DNA from: Streptomyces sp. NBC_00259
GTDB lineage: Bacteria > Actinomycetota > Actinomycetes > Streptomycetales > Streptomycetaceae
NCBI RefSeq assembly: GCF_036181745.1
Contig: NZ_CP108080.1
Location: 4,653,501-4,717,500 of the forward strand
Reading direction: 5' to 3'
Length of the DNA stretch: 64,000 bases
The notes below the pieces were generated by a model that saw only the letters and a program-made list of their open reading frames with translations, did not search any database and was not told the origin of the DNA. A program made the position numbers and the translations under genes. Positions within the stretch are counted from its first letter, which is position 1. Each line of letters begins with the position of its first letter. Positions 32,679 through 41,205 of this stretch are shown piece by piece.

Positions 32679-33671
32679 TCAGAGTTTGCGCAGGGACAGG
32701 CGCTGGACCTTGTGGTCGGGGCCCTTGCGGACGACCAGCGTGGCACGCCCGCGGGTGGGCGCGACGTTCTCCAGCAGGTTGACCCCGTTGATCGTGCGCC
32801 ACATCGTGCGCGCGTAGTCCAGCGCCTCCTCCTCGGACACCTGGGTGTACCGGCGGAAGTACGAGGACGGGTCCTGGAAGGCGGTCGCGCGGAGCTTGCG
32901 GAAGCGGTTGAGGTACCAGCTCTCGATGTCCTCGGGGCGGGCGTCCACGTACACGGAGAAGTCGAAGTAGTCGGCGAGGCCGACGCGGGTGCGGCCGTCC
33001 TTGCCGGGCAGGGCGGGCTGGAGGACGTTGAGGCCCTCGACGATCAGGATGTCCGGGCGGCGTACGGTCAGCCGCTCGCCGGGGACGATGTCGTAGATCA
33101 GGTGCGAGTAGACGGGGGCGGTGACCTCGTCCTTGCCGGCCTTGATGTCGGCGACGAAGCGGGTCAGGGCCCGGCGGTCGTACGACTCGGGGAAACCTTT
33201 CCGCGACATCAGGCCCCGGTCCTGGAGCTCCTTCATCGGGTAGAGGAACCCGTCGGTGGTGACCAGCTCGACGCGCGGGTGCTCGGGCCAGCGGGCGAGC
33301 AGGGCCTGCAGAAGACGGGCGACCGTGGACTTGCCGACGGCGACGGAGCCCGCGACGCCTATGACGAACGGTGTGCCCCGCTGGGTGCCGTGGCCGTTGC
33401 CGGCCTCGCCGAGGAAGGTGTTGAGCGCGCCGCGGAGGTTGGCCGTGGCGCCGACGTACAGATTGAGCAGCCTGGACAGCGGCAGATAGATGTCCCGTAC
33501 CTCGTCGAGGTCGATGACGTCACCGAGTCCGCGCAGCTGCTCGACCTCGGCGGCGGAGAGGGAAAGCGGCGTCTTCTCGCGGAGGGCGCTCCACTCCTCG
33601 CGGGTGAGATCGACGTACGGGGACGCCTCTGTCCTGTCCGGCTTGCGGCTTCGTGGCGGCGAAGTGATCAC
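32679..33671 (-). CDS. coaA: Pantothenate kinase, type I
   Basis: CoaA performs the first step of coenzyme A synthesis. The 330-residue protein has the P-loop GVAGSVAVGKST (105-116), TTDGFLYP, RKGFPESYD and the C-terminal TRGRATLVVRKGPDHKV. The GTG at 33671 gives the family length, but the Shine-Dalgarno is weak. It diverges from glmS across 254 nt and precedes the DUF389 gene. Confidence 0.96.
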   Translation of the reverse strand: MITSPPRSRKPDRTEASPYVDLTREEWSALREKTPLSLSAAEVEQLRGLGDVIDLDEVRDIYLPLSRLLNLYVGATANLRGALNTFLGEAGNGHGTQRGTPFVIGVAGSVAVGKSTVARLLQALLARWPEHPRVELVTTDGFLYPMKELQDRGLMSRKGFPESYDRRALTRFVADIKAGKDEVTAPVYSHLIYDIVPGERLTVRRPDILIVEGLNVLQPALPGKDGRTRVGLADYFDFSVYVDARPEDIESWYLNRFRKLRATAFQDPSSYFRRYTQVSEEEALDYARTMWRTINGVNLLENVAPTRGRATLVVRKGPDHKVQRLSLRKL

Positions 33672-33886
33672 ATGCTCATTGTCGGTGCTGCGAGGTGGTC
33701 GTGGGGGGTGGGCTCGGTCACGCGGGCGCCGGGCCGGCGGCCGGCCGGGGCGCCGGTGATCACGCGGAAGTCACGGCCGACACCGTGGCGGCCGTGCCGC
33801 TAGGTGAGGCCAAGGCCCGTCATCGACGCGCAGGCCGCCAAGCTCGGCCGACCGCTCGCCCGTTCGGGCCGCTGACGCAGCCTGCG

Positions 33887-33919
33887 ACTCCGGCGTCACG
33901 GCCACCGGAGTCGTAGGCT
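33887..33919 (+). promoter_or_regulatory. Predicted glmS promoter: -10 box abutting the start codon, with inverted repeat
   Basis: TAGGCT at 33914-33919 is a good -10 box only 6 nt before the glmS ATG, which predicts a leaderless mRNA. Just upstream, ACTCCGG (33887-33893) and CCGGAGT (33905-33911) form a perfect 7-bp inverted repeat spanning the expected -35 region, a possible operator. No -35 match is evident. Confidence 0.55.
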
Positions 33920-33925
33920 GCCGCC

Positions 33926-35773
33926 ATGTGCGGAATCGTGGGTTATGTGGGAGCGCAGTCCGCGCTCGATGTCGTCATCGCCGGGCTCAAGCGGCTCGAA
34001 TACCGGGGCTACGACTCGGCGGGCGTGGCCGTGCTCGCCGACGGCGGGCTGGCAGCGGCCAAGAAGGCCGGCAAGCTGCTGAATCTGGAGAAGGAACTCG
34101 TCGACCGGCCGCTGCCGAGCGGGTCCACGGGCATCGGCCACACCAGATGGGCCACCCATGGCGCACCGAACGACGCCAACGCGCATCCGCATCTCGACAA
34201 CGCCGGTCGTGTCGCCGTCGTCCACAACGGCATCATCGAGAACTTCGCGGCGCTGCGGGCCGAACTGGCCGAGCGGGGCCACGACCTGGCCTCCGACACG
34301 GACACCGAGGTCGTGGCGCATCTGCTCGCCGAGGAGTTCTCGTCGTGCGGTGAACTGACCGAGGCGATGCGACTGGTGTGCAGGCGGCTGGACGGCGCGT
34401 TCACCCTGGTCGCCGTCCACGCGGACGACCCGGACGTCGTCGTGGGCGCCCGGCGCAACTCGCCCCTGGTCGTCGGCGTCGGCGACGGGGAGGCGTTCCT
34501 GGCCTCGGACGTGGCCGCGTTCATCGCCCACACCCGCTCGGCGATCGAGCTCGGCCAGGACCAGGTCGTCGAACTGCGGCGCGACGGCGTCACCGTGACG
34601 GACTTCGACGGCGCGCCCGCGGAGGTCAGGTCGTACCACGTCGACTGGGACGCCTCCGCCGCCGAGAAGGGCGGCTACGACTACTTCATGCTCAAGGAGA
34701 TCGCCGAGCAGCCGAAGGCGGTCGCCGACACGCTGCTCGGTCGGATCGACGCGAACGGGTCGCTGACGCTGGACGAGGTGCGGATCCCGGCCGCGGTGCT
34801 GCGGGAGGCGGACAAGGTGGTGATCGTGGCGTGCGGCACGGCCTTCCACGCCGGTCTCATCGCCAAGTACGCCATCGAGCACTGGACGCGCATCCCCTGC
34901 GAGGTGGAGCTGGCCAGCGAGTTCCGCTACCGGGACCCGATCCTGGACCAGCGGACGCTCGTCATCGCGATCTCGCAGTCCGGCGAGACCATGGACACCC
35001 TCATGGCGCTGCGCCACGCCCGGGAGCAGGGCGCGAGGGTCCTGGCCATCTGCAACACCAACGGCTCGACGATCCCCCGTGAGTCGGACGCCGTGCTGTA
35101 CACCCACGCGGGCCCCGAGGTCGCGGTCGCGTCGACCAAGGCGTTCCTGACGCAGCTGGTCGCCTGCTACCTCGTGGCGCTGTACCTGGGGCAGGTGCGG
35201 GGGACGAAGTGGGGCGACGAGATCCGGGCCGTCGTCCGGGACCTGTCGCAGATCGCGGGCGAGGTGGACCGGGTCCTGGAGACCATGGGGCCGGTACGGG
35301 AACTGGCGCGGTCACTGGCCCGCAAGAAGACGGTGCTGTTCCTGGGGCGGCACGTCGGGTACCCGGTTGCGCTGGAGGGCGCGCTGAAGCTCAAGGAACT
35401 CGCGTACATGCACGCCGAGGGCTTCGCGGCGGGTGAGCTCAAGCACGGGCCCATCGCGCTGATCGAGAACGACCTGCCGGTCGTCATCGTCGTCCCCTCG
35501 GCACGCAGCCGGTCCGTGCTGCACGACAAGATCGTGTCCAACATCCAGGAGATCCGGGCGCGGGGTGCGCGGACGATCGTCATCGCGGAGGAGGGCGACG
35601 AGGCGGTCGTGCCGTACGCGGACCACCTCATCCGCATCCCGGCGACGCCGGCGCTGCTCCAGCCGATGGTGGCGACCGTGCCGCTGCAGGTCTTCGCCTG
35701 CGAGCTGGCGACGGCCCGTGGCAACGAGGTGGACCAGCCGCGGAACCTGGCGAAGTCGGTCACCGTCGAATGA
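33926..35773 (+). CDS. glmS: Glutamine-fructose-6-phosphate aminotransferase
   Basis: GlmS makes glucosamine-6-phosphate from fructose-6-phosphate and glutamine. The 615-residue protein starts MCGIVGYVG, with Cys2 as the glutaminase nucleophile after Met removal. It has HTRWATHGAPND, and two SIS isomerase domains (CGTAFHAGLIAKYAIE, AISQSGETMDTL, ELKHGPIALIEND). It ends KSVTVE as the family does. Its stop overlaps the acpS ATG by four bases. No glmS ribozyme or room for one exists upstream, since the promoter abuts the start codon. Confidence 0.97.
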   Translation: MCGIVGYVGAQSALDVVIAGLKRLEYRGYDSAGVAVLADGGLAAAKKAGKLLNLEKELVDRPLPSGSTGIGHTRWATHGAPNDANAHPHLDNAGRVAVVHNGIIENFAALRAELAERGHDLASDTDTEVVAHLLAEEFSSCGELTEAMRLVCRRLDGAFTLVAVHADDPDVVVGARRNSPLVVGVGDGEAFLASDVAAFIAHTRSAIELGQDQVVELRRDGVTVTDFDGAPAEVRSYHVDWDASAAEKGGYDYFMLKEIAEQPKAVADTLLGRIDANGSLTLDEVRIPAAVLREADKVVIVACGTAFHAGLIAKYAIEHWTRIPCEVELASEFRYRDPILDQRTLVIAISQSGETMDTLMALRHAREQGARVLAICNTNGSTIPRESDAVLYTHAGPEVAVASTKAFLTQLVACYLVALYLGQVRGTKWGDEIRAVVRDLSQIAGEVDRVLETMGPVRELARSLARKKTVLFLGRHVGYPVALEGALKLKELAYMHAEGFAAGELKHGPIALIENDLPVVIVVPSARSRSVLHDKIVSNIQEIRARGARTIVIAEEGDEAVVPYADHLIRIPATPALLQPMVATVPLQVFACELATARGNEVDQPRNLAKSVTVE

Positions 35774-36138
35774 TCATCGGGGTGGGGATCGACGTCGCCG
35801 AGATCGACCGTTTCGAGGACGCGCTGCGGCGGACGCCGGCGATGGCGGACCGGCTGTTCATCGAGAGCGAGCTGATGCTGCCGAGCGGGGAGCGACGTGG
35901 AGTCGCCTCGCTGGCCGCCCGCTTCGCGGCGAAGGAGGCGGTCGCGAAGGCGCTGGGCGCGCCGGCGGGGCTGCTCTGGACGGACTGCGAGGTGTACGTC
36001 GAGGAGTCCGGCCGGCCCCGCCTGCGGATGCGCGGCACGGTGGCGGCGGCGGCCCGGGCGCGGGGGGTGCGGACGTGGCACCTCTCGCTGAGCCATGACG
36101 CCGGGGTGGCCTCGGCGATGGTGATCGCGGAGGGGTGA
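35770..36138 (+). CDS. acpS: Holo-[acyl-carrier-protein] synthase
   Basis: AcpS transfers phosphopantetheine from CoA to ACP. The 122-residue protein has IIGVGIDVAEIDRFE (Mg ligand D8) and SLAARFAAKEAVAKAL (E56), plus the C-terminal LSLSHDAGVASA. It overlaps glmS (ATGA). Since it uses CoA and precedes the nnr gene, the cluster links cell-wall precursor and cofactor genes. Confidence 0.96.
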   Translation: MIIGVGIDVAEIDRFEDALRRTPAMADRLFIESELMLPSGERRGVASLAARFAAKEAVAKALGAPAGLLWTDCEVYVEESGRPRLRMRGTVAAAARARGVRTWHLSLSHDAGVASAMVIAEG

Positions 36139-36214
36139 GCGGTGTCCGGCGGCACCGTACGGGCCGGGCATGGCGGCATGGCCCCGTGAGCCGATGAGCG
36201 GCATGCTTCTGAGC

Positions 36215-37648
36215 ATGCGTCATGCCTACAGCGTCGAGACCGTACGGGCCGCCGAGGCCGAGTTGATGGCCCGGGTGCCGGAGGGCGCGCTCATGCAGCG
36301 GGCCGCCGCGGGGCTGGCCGCCGCCGTCACCGGGCTGCTCCCACGGGTGTACGGCGCCCGTGTCGTGCTGCTCGTCGGAAGCGGCGACAACGGCGGCGAC
36401 GCGCTGTACGCGGGCGCGCGGCTGGCGCGCCGCGGCGCGGCGGTGGCGGCGGTGCTGCTCGCCCCCGACCGGGCGCACCGGCAGGGGCTTGCCGCGTTCC
36501 GGAAGGCCGGCGGGCAGGTCGCCGAGGACCCGTTCGCCGTGCTGGCCGTGGCCGATGTGGTCCTGGACGGCATCACCGGCATCGGCGGCCACGGCGGTCT
36601 GCGCCCCGACGCCGTGCCGGTCGCGCGGGCGGCACGCGGCTCGAACGCGATGGTCGTCGCCGTCGATCTGCCCAGCGGGATCGAGGCGGACACGGGCGAG
36701 GTGACGGGCGAGGCGCTGCGGGCCGACGCCACCGTCACCTTCGGTACGTACAAGCAGGGCCTGCTCATCGACCCGGCGCGGGAGCACACCGGGGCCGTGC
36801 GACTCGTCGACATCGGTCTGGAGCCGCACCTGCCGTCCGTGCCGGACCTGGAGGCGCTGCAACACACGGATGTGGCTCAGCTGTTGCCGGTACCCGCCGC
36901 GGAGAGCGACAAGTACCGCCGCGGTGTCGTGGGCGTGGTGGCCGGGTCCGCGCGCTACCCGGGCGCCGCGGTGCTGGCCGTCGCGGGCGCGCTGCGCGGC
37001 GGCGCCGGAGCCGTGCGGTACGTGGGTCCGGCGGCGGACGCGGTGATCGCCCGGTTCCCGGAGGCGCTGGTGCACGGCTGGCCCCCGTCACGGGCGGGCC
37101 GGGTACAGGCGTGGGTCGTCGGTCCCGGCCTCGGCGACGGACCCGGGGTGCAGGAGGTGCTGGACACCGACGTTCCGGTACTGGTCGACGCGGACGGGCT
37201 GCGCGGACTCGACCCGGACGCCGTGCGCGCCCGTAAGGCCCCGACCCTGCTCACCCCGCACGCCGGCGAGGCGGCCGCGCTGCTCGGCGTCGACCGCAAG
37301 GAGGTCGAGGGCGCCCGGCTCGGCACCGTACGGGCGCTGGCCGCGAAGTACGGGGCCACGGTGCTGCTGAAGGGCTCCACGACGCTGGTGGCCGGCCCGG
37401 ACGAACGGACTCCGGTCCGGGTGAACCCGACCGGTACGTCCTGGCTCGCCACGGCGGGCAGCGGCGATGTGCTGTCGGGACTGGCCGGCTCGCTCCTCGC
37501 GGCGGGCCTCGCGCCCCTCGACGCCGCCTCCGTGGCCGCGTATCTGCACGGGCTGGCGGCGCGTCTCGCCTCCCACGACGCCCCGGTGGCGGCGCACGAC
37601 GTGGCCACGGCGATCCCTCGGGCCTGGCGCGACGCGAGGACCCCCTGA
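36215..37648 (+). CDS. nnr: Bifunctional NAD(P)H-hydrate epimerase/dehydratase
   Basis: This enzyme repairs hydrated NAD(P)H. The N-terminal YjeF_N epimerase domain (about 1-210) shows LMQRAAAGLAAAV, VGSGDNGGDALYAGARL and VAVDLPSGIEADTG. The C-terminal ribokinase-like dehydratase (about 220-477) shows YRRGVVGVVAGSARYPGAAV, LTPHAGEAAALLG, LLKGSTTLVA and TAGSGDVLSGLAGSLLA. The ATG at 36215 begins RHAYSVETVRAAE, as in homologues; in-frame ATGs at 36194 and 36206 are alternatives. It lies 76 nt after acpS. Confidence 0.94.
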   Translation: MRHAYSVETVRAAEAELMARVPEGALMQRAAAGLAAAVTGLLPRVYGARVVLLVGSGDNGGDALYAGARLARRGAAVAAVLLAPDRAHRQGLAAFRKAGGQVAEDPFAVLAVADVVLDGITGIGGHGGLRPDAVPVARAARGSNAMVVAVDLPSGIEADTGEVTGEALRADATVTFGTYKQGLLIDPAREHTGAVRLVDIGLEPHLPSVPDLEALQHTDVAQLLPVPAAESDKYRRGVVGVVAGSARYPGAAVLAVAGALRGGAGAVRYVGPAADAVIARFPEALVHGWPPSRAGRVQAWVVGPGLGDGPGVQEVLDTDVPVLVDADGLRGLDPDAVRARKAPTLLTPHAGEAAALLGVDRKEVEGARLGTVRALAAKYGATVLLKGSTTLVAGPDERTPVRVNPTGTSWLATAGSGDVLSGLAGSLLAAGLAPLDAASVAAYLHGLAARLASHDAPVAAHDVATAIPRAWRDARTP

Positions 37649-37739
37649 CGCGTCCCCCGGCACAGCAGGCGGGTGACCAGGGCCACTCATGGCCGTTGCC
37701 GTACGAGCTATGCAGCGGCCCTCTGAGAGACTGAGCGCG

Positions 37740-38981
37740 ATGACTCAGAACGCACCCTTCCGAGCCCGCGCCGAGATCGACCTCGCCGCGCTGCGCGCCA
37801 ACGTCCGCGCCCTGCGCGCGCGGGCGCCCCGCGCGGCGTTCATGGCCGTGGTCAAGTCGGACGCGTACGGACACGGGATGGTGCCCTGCGCGAAGGCGGC
37901 GCGGGCCGCCGGCGCGACCTGGCTGGGCACGGCCACCCCCGAGGAGGCGCTCGCGCTCCGGGCGGCCGGCATCGGCGGCCGGGTGATGTGCTGGCTGTGG
38001 ACGCCCGGCGGGCCCTGGCGCGAGGCCGTCGAGGCGGACCTGGACGTCTCGGTCAGCGGCATATGGGCATTGCGCGAAGTGACGCACGCGGCCCGGCAGG
38101 CGGGCCGTACGGCCCGTGTCCAGCTCAAGGCGGACACCGGCCTCGGGCGTAACGGCTGCCCGCCGGGGGACTGGGCCGAACTGGTCGCCGCCGCCCGCGC
38201 CGCCGAGGAGGCGGGCACCGTCAAGGTCACCGGCCTGTGGTCGCACTTCGCGTGTGCCGACGAGCCCGGCCACCCGTCCGTCGCGGCCCAACTGACCGTC
38301 TTCAAGGACCTGGTGGCGTACGCCGAGAAGGAGGGAGTCGAGCCGGAGGTCCGGCACATCGCCAACTCCCCGGCCACGCTGATCCTTCCGGACACGCACT
38401 TCGACCTGGTGCGCGCGGGCATCGCGGTGTACGGGATCTCGCCCAGCCCGGAGCTGGGCACGCCCGCCGATTTCGGGCTGCGCCCGGTGATGACGCTCAA
38501 GGCCTCGCTGGCGCTGGTCAAGCGCGTCCCGGCGGGCCATGGCGTCAGTTACGGACACCACTACGTCACGGAGGGCGAGACCACGCTCGGTCTCGTTCCG
38601 GTCGGGTACGCGGACGGCATTCCGCGGCACGCCTCGGGCCGCGGGCCGGTGCTGATCGGCGGCGAACGGCGGCGGGTGGCCGGCCGGATCGCGATGGACC
38701 AGTTCGTCGTCGATCTGGGCCCGGAGGGCGACCGGATCCGGGAGGGCGCGGAGGCGGTGCTGTTCGGCCCCGGCGACCGGGGCGAGCCGACCGCCCAGGA
38801 CTGGGCCGAGGCGGCGGACACCATCGCGTACGAGATCGTGACCCGGATCGGGACCCGGGTGCCACGCGTCCATCTCCACACGGAGAACATGGAGAACACG
38901 GGCAACACCGAGAACGCGGGCAACACGGGGAACACCGAGAACGCGGGGAACGCGGGCAACACGGGGAACACCCGCGTGTAG
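37740..38981 (+). CDS. alr: Alanine racemase with Asn/Thr/Gly repeat tail
   Basis: Alr makes D-alanine for peptidoglycan with pyridoxal phosphate. The PLP lysine is K39 in AVVKSDAYGHG; the second catalytic tyrosine lies in HGVSYGHHY (about Y271). Other blocks are HIANSPATL and GRIAMDQFVVDLGP. The enzyme proper ends near residue 380 (RIGTRVPRVHL). An unusual tail of about 30 residues follows, built of repeated NTGNT and NTENAGN units and encoded by short tandem DNA repeats (38883-38978). The ATG at 37740 begins TQNAPFRARAEIDLAAL. Confidence 0.95.
   Translation: MTQNAPFRARAEIDLAALRANVRALRARAPRAAFMAVVKSDAYGHGMVPCAKAARAAGATWLGTATPEEALALRAAGIGGRVMCWLWTPGGPWREAVEADLDVSVSGIWALREVTHAARQAGRTARVQLKADTGLGRNGCPPGDWAELVAAARAAEEAGTVKVTGLWSHFACADEPGHPSVAAQLTVFKDLVAYAEKEGVEPEVRHIANSPATLILPDTHFDLVRAGIAVYGISPSPELGTPADFGLRPVMTLKASLALVKRVPAGHGVSYGHHYVTEGETTLGLVPVGYADGIPRHASGRGPVLIGGERRRVAGRIAMDQFVVDLGPEGDRIREGAEAVLFGPGDRGEPTAQDWAEAADTIAYEIVTRIGTRVPRVHLHTENMENTGNTENAGNTGNTENAGNAGNTGNTRV
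38883..38978 (+). repeat. In-frame tandem repeats encoding the alr tail
   Basis: Imperfect units of GGCAACACG / GGGAACACC / GAGAACGCG (9 nt, three codons) repeat about ten times. The frame is preserved, giving an Asn-rich tail. Such a microsatellite can change length by slippage, so tail length likely varies among strains. Confidence 0.8.
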
Positions 38982-39041
38982 GACCGGGACGCGGAGAGCA
39001 CGGAACGCGACGAGGACAGGGCGACCAGTAGGAGCGGCACG

Positions 39042-40271
39042 GTGAGCGAGAGCAGCGCGGGGGACGTGGCGGCGGCGGTGACCGACGCCGCCACGGGCAA
39101 CTGGCGCCGGGCGGGTATCGCCGGCGCCGCCATAGGGGTGATCGCCGCCGGCGCGGCGGCGGGTGTCGCGATAGAGCGGATGACCGTGGGCCGCGGCATG
39201 CGCAGGAAGGCCCGGCTGGCCCTGGACGCTTCGGGGCCGTACGGGGCGCTGCGCGGCACCCCGGGAAGGGCCACCGCCGACGACGGCACGGCCCTGTACT
39301 ACGAGACCGACGAGGTGGACCCGGAGACGGGCGGCGCCGCGCCGCGCCGGCGCAGGCTCTTCGGCCGCAAGGCTCCCGCGCCGGTCACCGTCGTCTTCAG
39401 CCACGGCTACTGCCTCAGCCAGGACTCCTGGCACTTCCAGCGGGCCGCGCTGCGCGGTCTGGTCCGTACCGTCCACTGGGACCAGCGCAGCCACGGCCGC
39501 TCGGGACGCGGGGCCGCGCAGTCGGGGCCCGACGGGGTGGCCGTCACCATCGACCAGCTGGGCCGCGACCTCAAGGCCGTCATCGACGCGGCGGCGCCCG
39601 AGGGGCCGCTGGTCCTGGTCGGCCATTCGATGGGCGGCATGACGATGATGGCGCTGGCCGCCGCGTACCCGGAGCTGATCAGGGAGCGGGTCGTGGGCGC
39701 CGCGTTCGTCGGCACCTCGGCGGGCGGGCTCGGCGAGGTGAACTACGGGCTGCCGGTGGCCGGGGTGAACGCGGTACGGCGCGTGCTGCCCGGTGTGCTG
39801 AAGGCGCTCGGCTCGCAGGCGGAACTGGTCGAGCGGGGCCGACGGGCCACGGCCGATCTCTTCGCGGGCCTGATCAAGCGGTACTCGTTCAGCTCGAAGG
39901 ACGTGGACCCGGCGGTGGCCCGATTCGCGGAGCGGATGATCGAGGGCACGCCGATCGACGTGGTCGCCGAGTTCTACCCGGCGTTCACGGAGCACGACAA
40001 GGCGGCGGCACTCGACATCTTCCAGGAGGTCCCGGTGCTGGTCCTCGCCGGGGACCGGGACCTGGTCACGCCCAGCTCGCACAGCGAGGCGATCGCGGAC
40101 CTGCTGCCGGACGCGGAGCTGGTGATCGTGCCGGACGCCGGGCATCTGGTGATGCTGGAGCACTCCGAGGTGGTCACCGACCGGCTGGCGGACCTGCTGG
40201 TGCGGATCGGCGCGGTCCCGGCAGCGGCTAACGTTGGCACGTATGGAAGCACCGCACAGCCCGGCGGCTGA
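39042..40271 (+). CDS. Alpha/beta-fold hydrolase with N-terminal membrane anchor
   Basis: The 409-residue protein has an N-terminal hydrophobic Ala/Gly helix (about 22-44, AGIAGAAIGVIAAGAAAGVA), suggesting membrane attachment. The catalytic domain shows FSHGYCLSQDSWHF, DQRSHGRSGRG, the nucleophile elbow GHSMGGM (Ser196), the acid in LAGDRDLVTP and the histidine in DAGHLVMLEHSE. All triad residues are present. Substrate is unknown. The GTG at 39042 follows TAGGAG. Its 3' end overlaps tsaE by 29 nt. The alr-hydrolase-tsaE order is one I recall as usual in Streptomyces. Confidence 0.87.
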   Translation: MSESSAGDVAAAVTDAATGNWRRAGIAGAAIGVIAAGAAAGVAIERMTVGRGMRRKARLALDASGPYGALRGTPGRATADDGTALYYETDEVDPETGGAAPRRRRLFGRKAPAPVTVVFSHGYCLSQDSWHFQRAALRGLVRTVHWDQRSHGRSGRGAAQSGPDGVAVTIDQLGRDLKAVIDAAAPEGPLVLVGHSMGGMTMMALAAAYPELIRERVVGAAFVGTSAGGLGEVNYGLPVAGVNAVRRVLPGVLKALGSQAELVERGRRATADLFAGLIKRYSFSSKDVDPAVARFAERMIEGTPIDVVAEFYPAFTEHDKAAALDIFQEVPVLVLAGDRDLVTPSSHSEAIADLLPDAELVIVPDAGHLVMLEHSEVVTDRLADLLVRIGAVPAAANVGTYGSTAQPGG

Positions 40272-40767
40272 GGCCGCCGACCCCGCCGTCGCCCGTCTCA
40301 CCCTCACCTCACCGGACCAGACGCAGGAGCTGGGCCGCCGGCTCGCGAAGCTGCTGCGGCCCGGCGATCTCGTGATGCTCACCGGTGAGCTCGGCGCCGG
40401 CAAGACGACCCTGACGCGCGGTCTCGGCGAGGGCCTGGGCGTGCGGGGTGCCGTCACGTCCCCGACCTTCGTGATCGCCCGGGTGCATCCATCGCTGGTC
40501 GGCGGTCCCGCGCTGCTGCATGTCGACGCGTACCGGCTGGGCGGCGGGCTCGACGAGATGGAGGACCTCGACCTCGATGTCTCGCTGCCGGAGTCGGTGG
40601 TGGTCGTCGAGTGGGGCGAGGGCAAGGTCGAGGAGCTGTCCGACGACCGGCTGGAGGTGGTGATCCACCGCGTCGTGGGGAACACGGACGACGAGCGCCG
40701 CCGGATCACGCTGACCGGGGTCGGCGCCCGCTGGGCGGACGCGGGGCTCGGGGCGCTCACCGCCTGA
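40243..40767 (+). CDS. tsaE: tRNA t6A biosynthesis ATPase TsaE
   Basis: TsaE is the ATPase that resets the TsaB-TsaD complex during N6-threonylcarbamoyladenosine synthesis on tRNA. The 174-residue protein has P-loop GELGAGKTT (48-56), VTSPTFVIARVH and HVDAYRLGG, then VVVVEWGEGK. The ATG at 40243 lies inside the hydrolase gene. TAACGT 8 nt upstream could be a -10 box. Partner genes tsaB and tsaD lie 1.1 kb downstream, split off by the iron-box ORF and a minus-strand gene. Confidence 0.94.
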   Translation: MEAPHSPAAEAADPAVARLTLTSPDQTQELGRRLAKLLRPGDLVMLTGELGAGKTTLTRGLGEGLGVRGAVTSPTFVIARVHPSLVGGPALLHVDAYRLGGGLDEMEDLDLDVSLPESVVVVEWGEGKVEELSDDRLEVVIHRVVGNTDDERRRITLTGVGARWADAGLGALTA

Positions 40768-40841
40768 CCTGCCGGGTGTGTACGTTCCGACAAGACGTCG
40801 GCAAAGTGTTGCGTCTGTCGCTCCGGGCATGGTCACATGGA

Positions 40842-40871
40842 TAACGACAGCCAGGTTAGGTGTACCTAACC
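40842..40871 (+). promoter_or_regulatory. Iron box (DmdR/IdeR-type operator) with adjacent -10 box
   Basis: GGTTAGGTGTACCTAACC at 40854-40871 is a near-perfect 18-bp palindrome matching the core of DtxR/IdeR/DmdR iron boxes (TTAGGTTAGSCTAACCTAA family). TAACGA at 40842-40847 just upstream may be the -10 box. Binding of iron-loaded repressor here would block transcription of the small ORF that starts 32 nt downstream, so expression is expected under iron limitation. Confidence 0.75.
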
Positions 40872-40902
40872 ACGCCTGCCCCCGGAGCACCAGGAGGCAT
40901 CC

Positions 40903-41127
40903 ATGTCGGCGTCCGAGTACGAAGCGCGGTCGCGGCCCGAGTCACGAGCCGAGGCAGAGGCCGAATCACGCATGCGGCCACGGCCGAAGCCGTCGTCCCC
41001 GTCACCGGCGTCGGCGTTCTCGATGAGGGATCTGCTGGCGTCGTGCGCGGCGGCCAGCGCCGTCTCCACTCCGCCGCGTGAGCCCGCCGTCCCCGAGGAG
41101 CGTGAAACGCGCCGCGACGCGGCGTAG
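40903..41127 (+). CDS. Small Arg/Glu/Ser/Ala-rich protein behind an iron box, unknown
   Basis: This 74-residue ORF has a good ribosome-binding site (AGGAGG, 5 nt before ATG 40903) and typical Streptomyces codon bias. The N-terminal half is charged and repetitive (SRPESRAEAEAESRMRPRPK), the centre holds a hydrophobic segment FSMRDLLASCAAASAVSTPP with a single cysteine, and the C-terminus is charged. It matches no family I know. The iron box upstream makes it a likely member of the DmdR1 regulon. It is unrelated to the flanking tsa genes. It could be a regulatory or metal-handling peptide. Confidence 0.65.
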   Translation: MSASEYEARSRPESRAEAEAESRMRPRPKPSSPSPASAFSMRDLLASCAAASAVSTPPREPAVPEERETRRDAA

Positions 41128-41205
41128 TCCGTCCGGGTGAGAAGGCGTCCGCCGCGGAGGGCGCCGAACGACCACGGGCGCGCACGGACCGCGCCCACCG
41201 ACCGG

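Noticed and set aside
33672..33925. Possible glmS ribozyme or riboswitch upstream of glmS
   Set aside because: The predicted -10 box sits 6 nt before the ATG, leaving no 5' UTR, and no ribozyme core sequence is seen.
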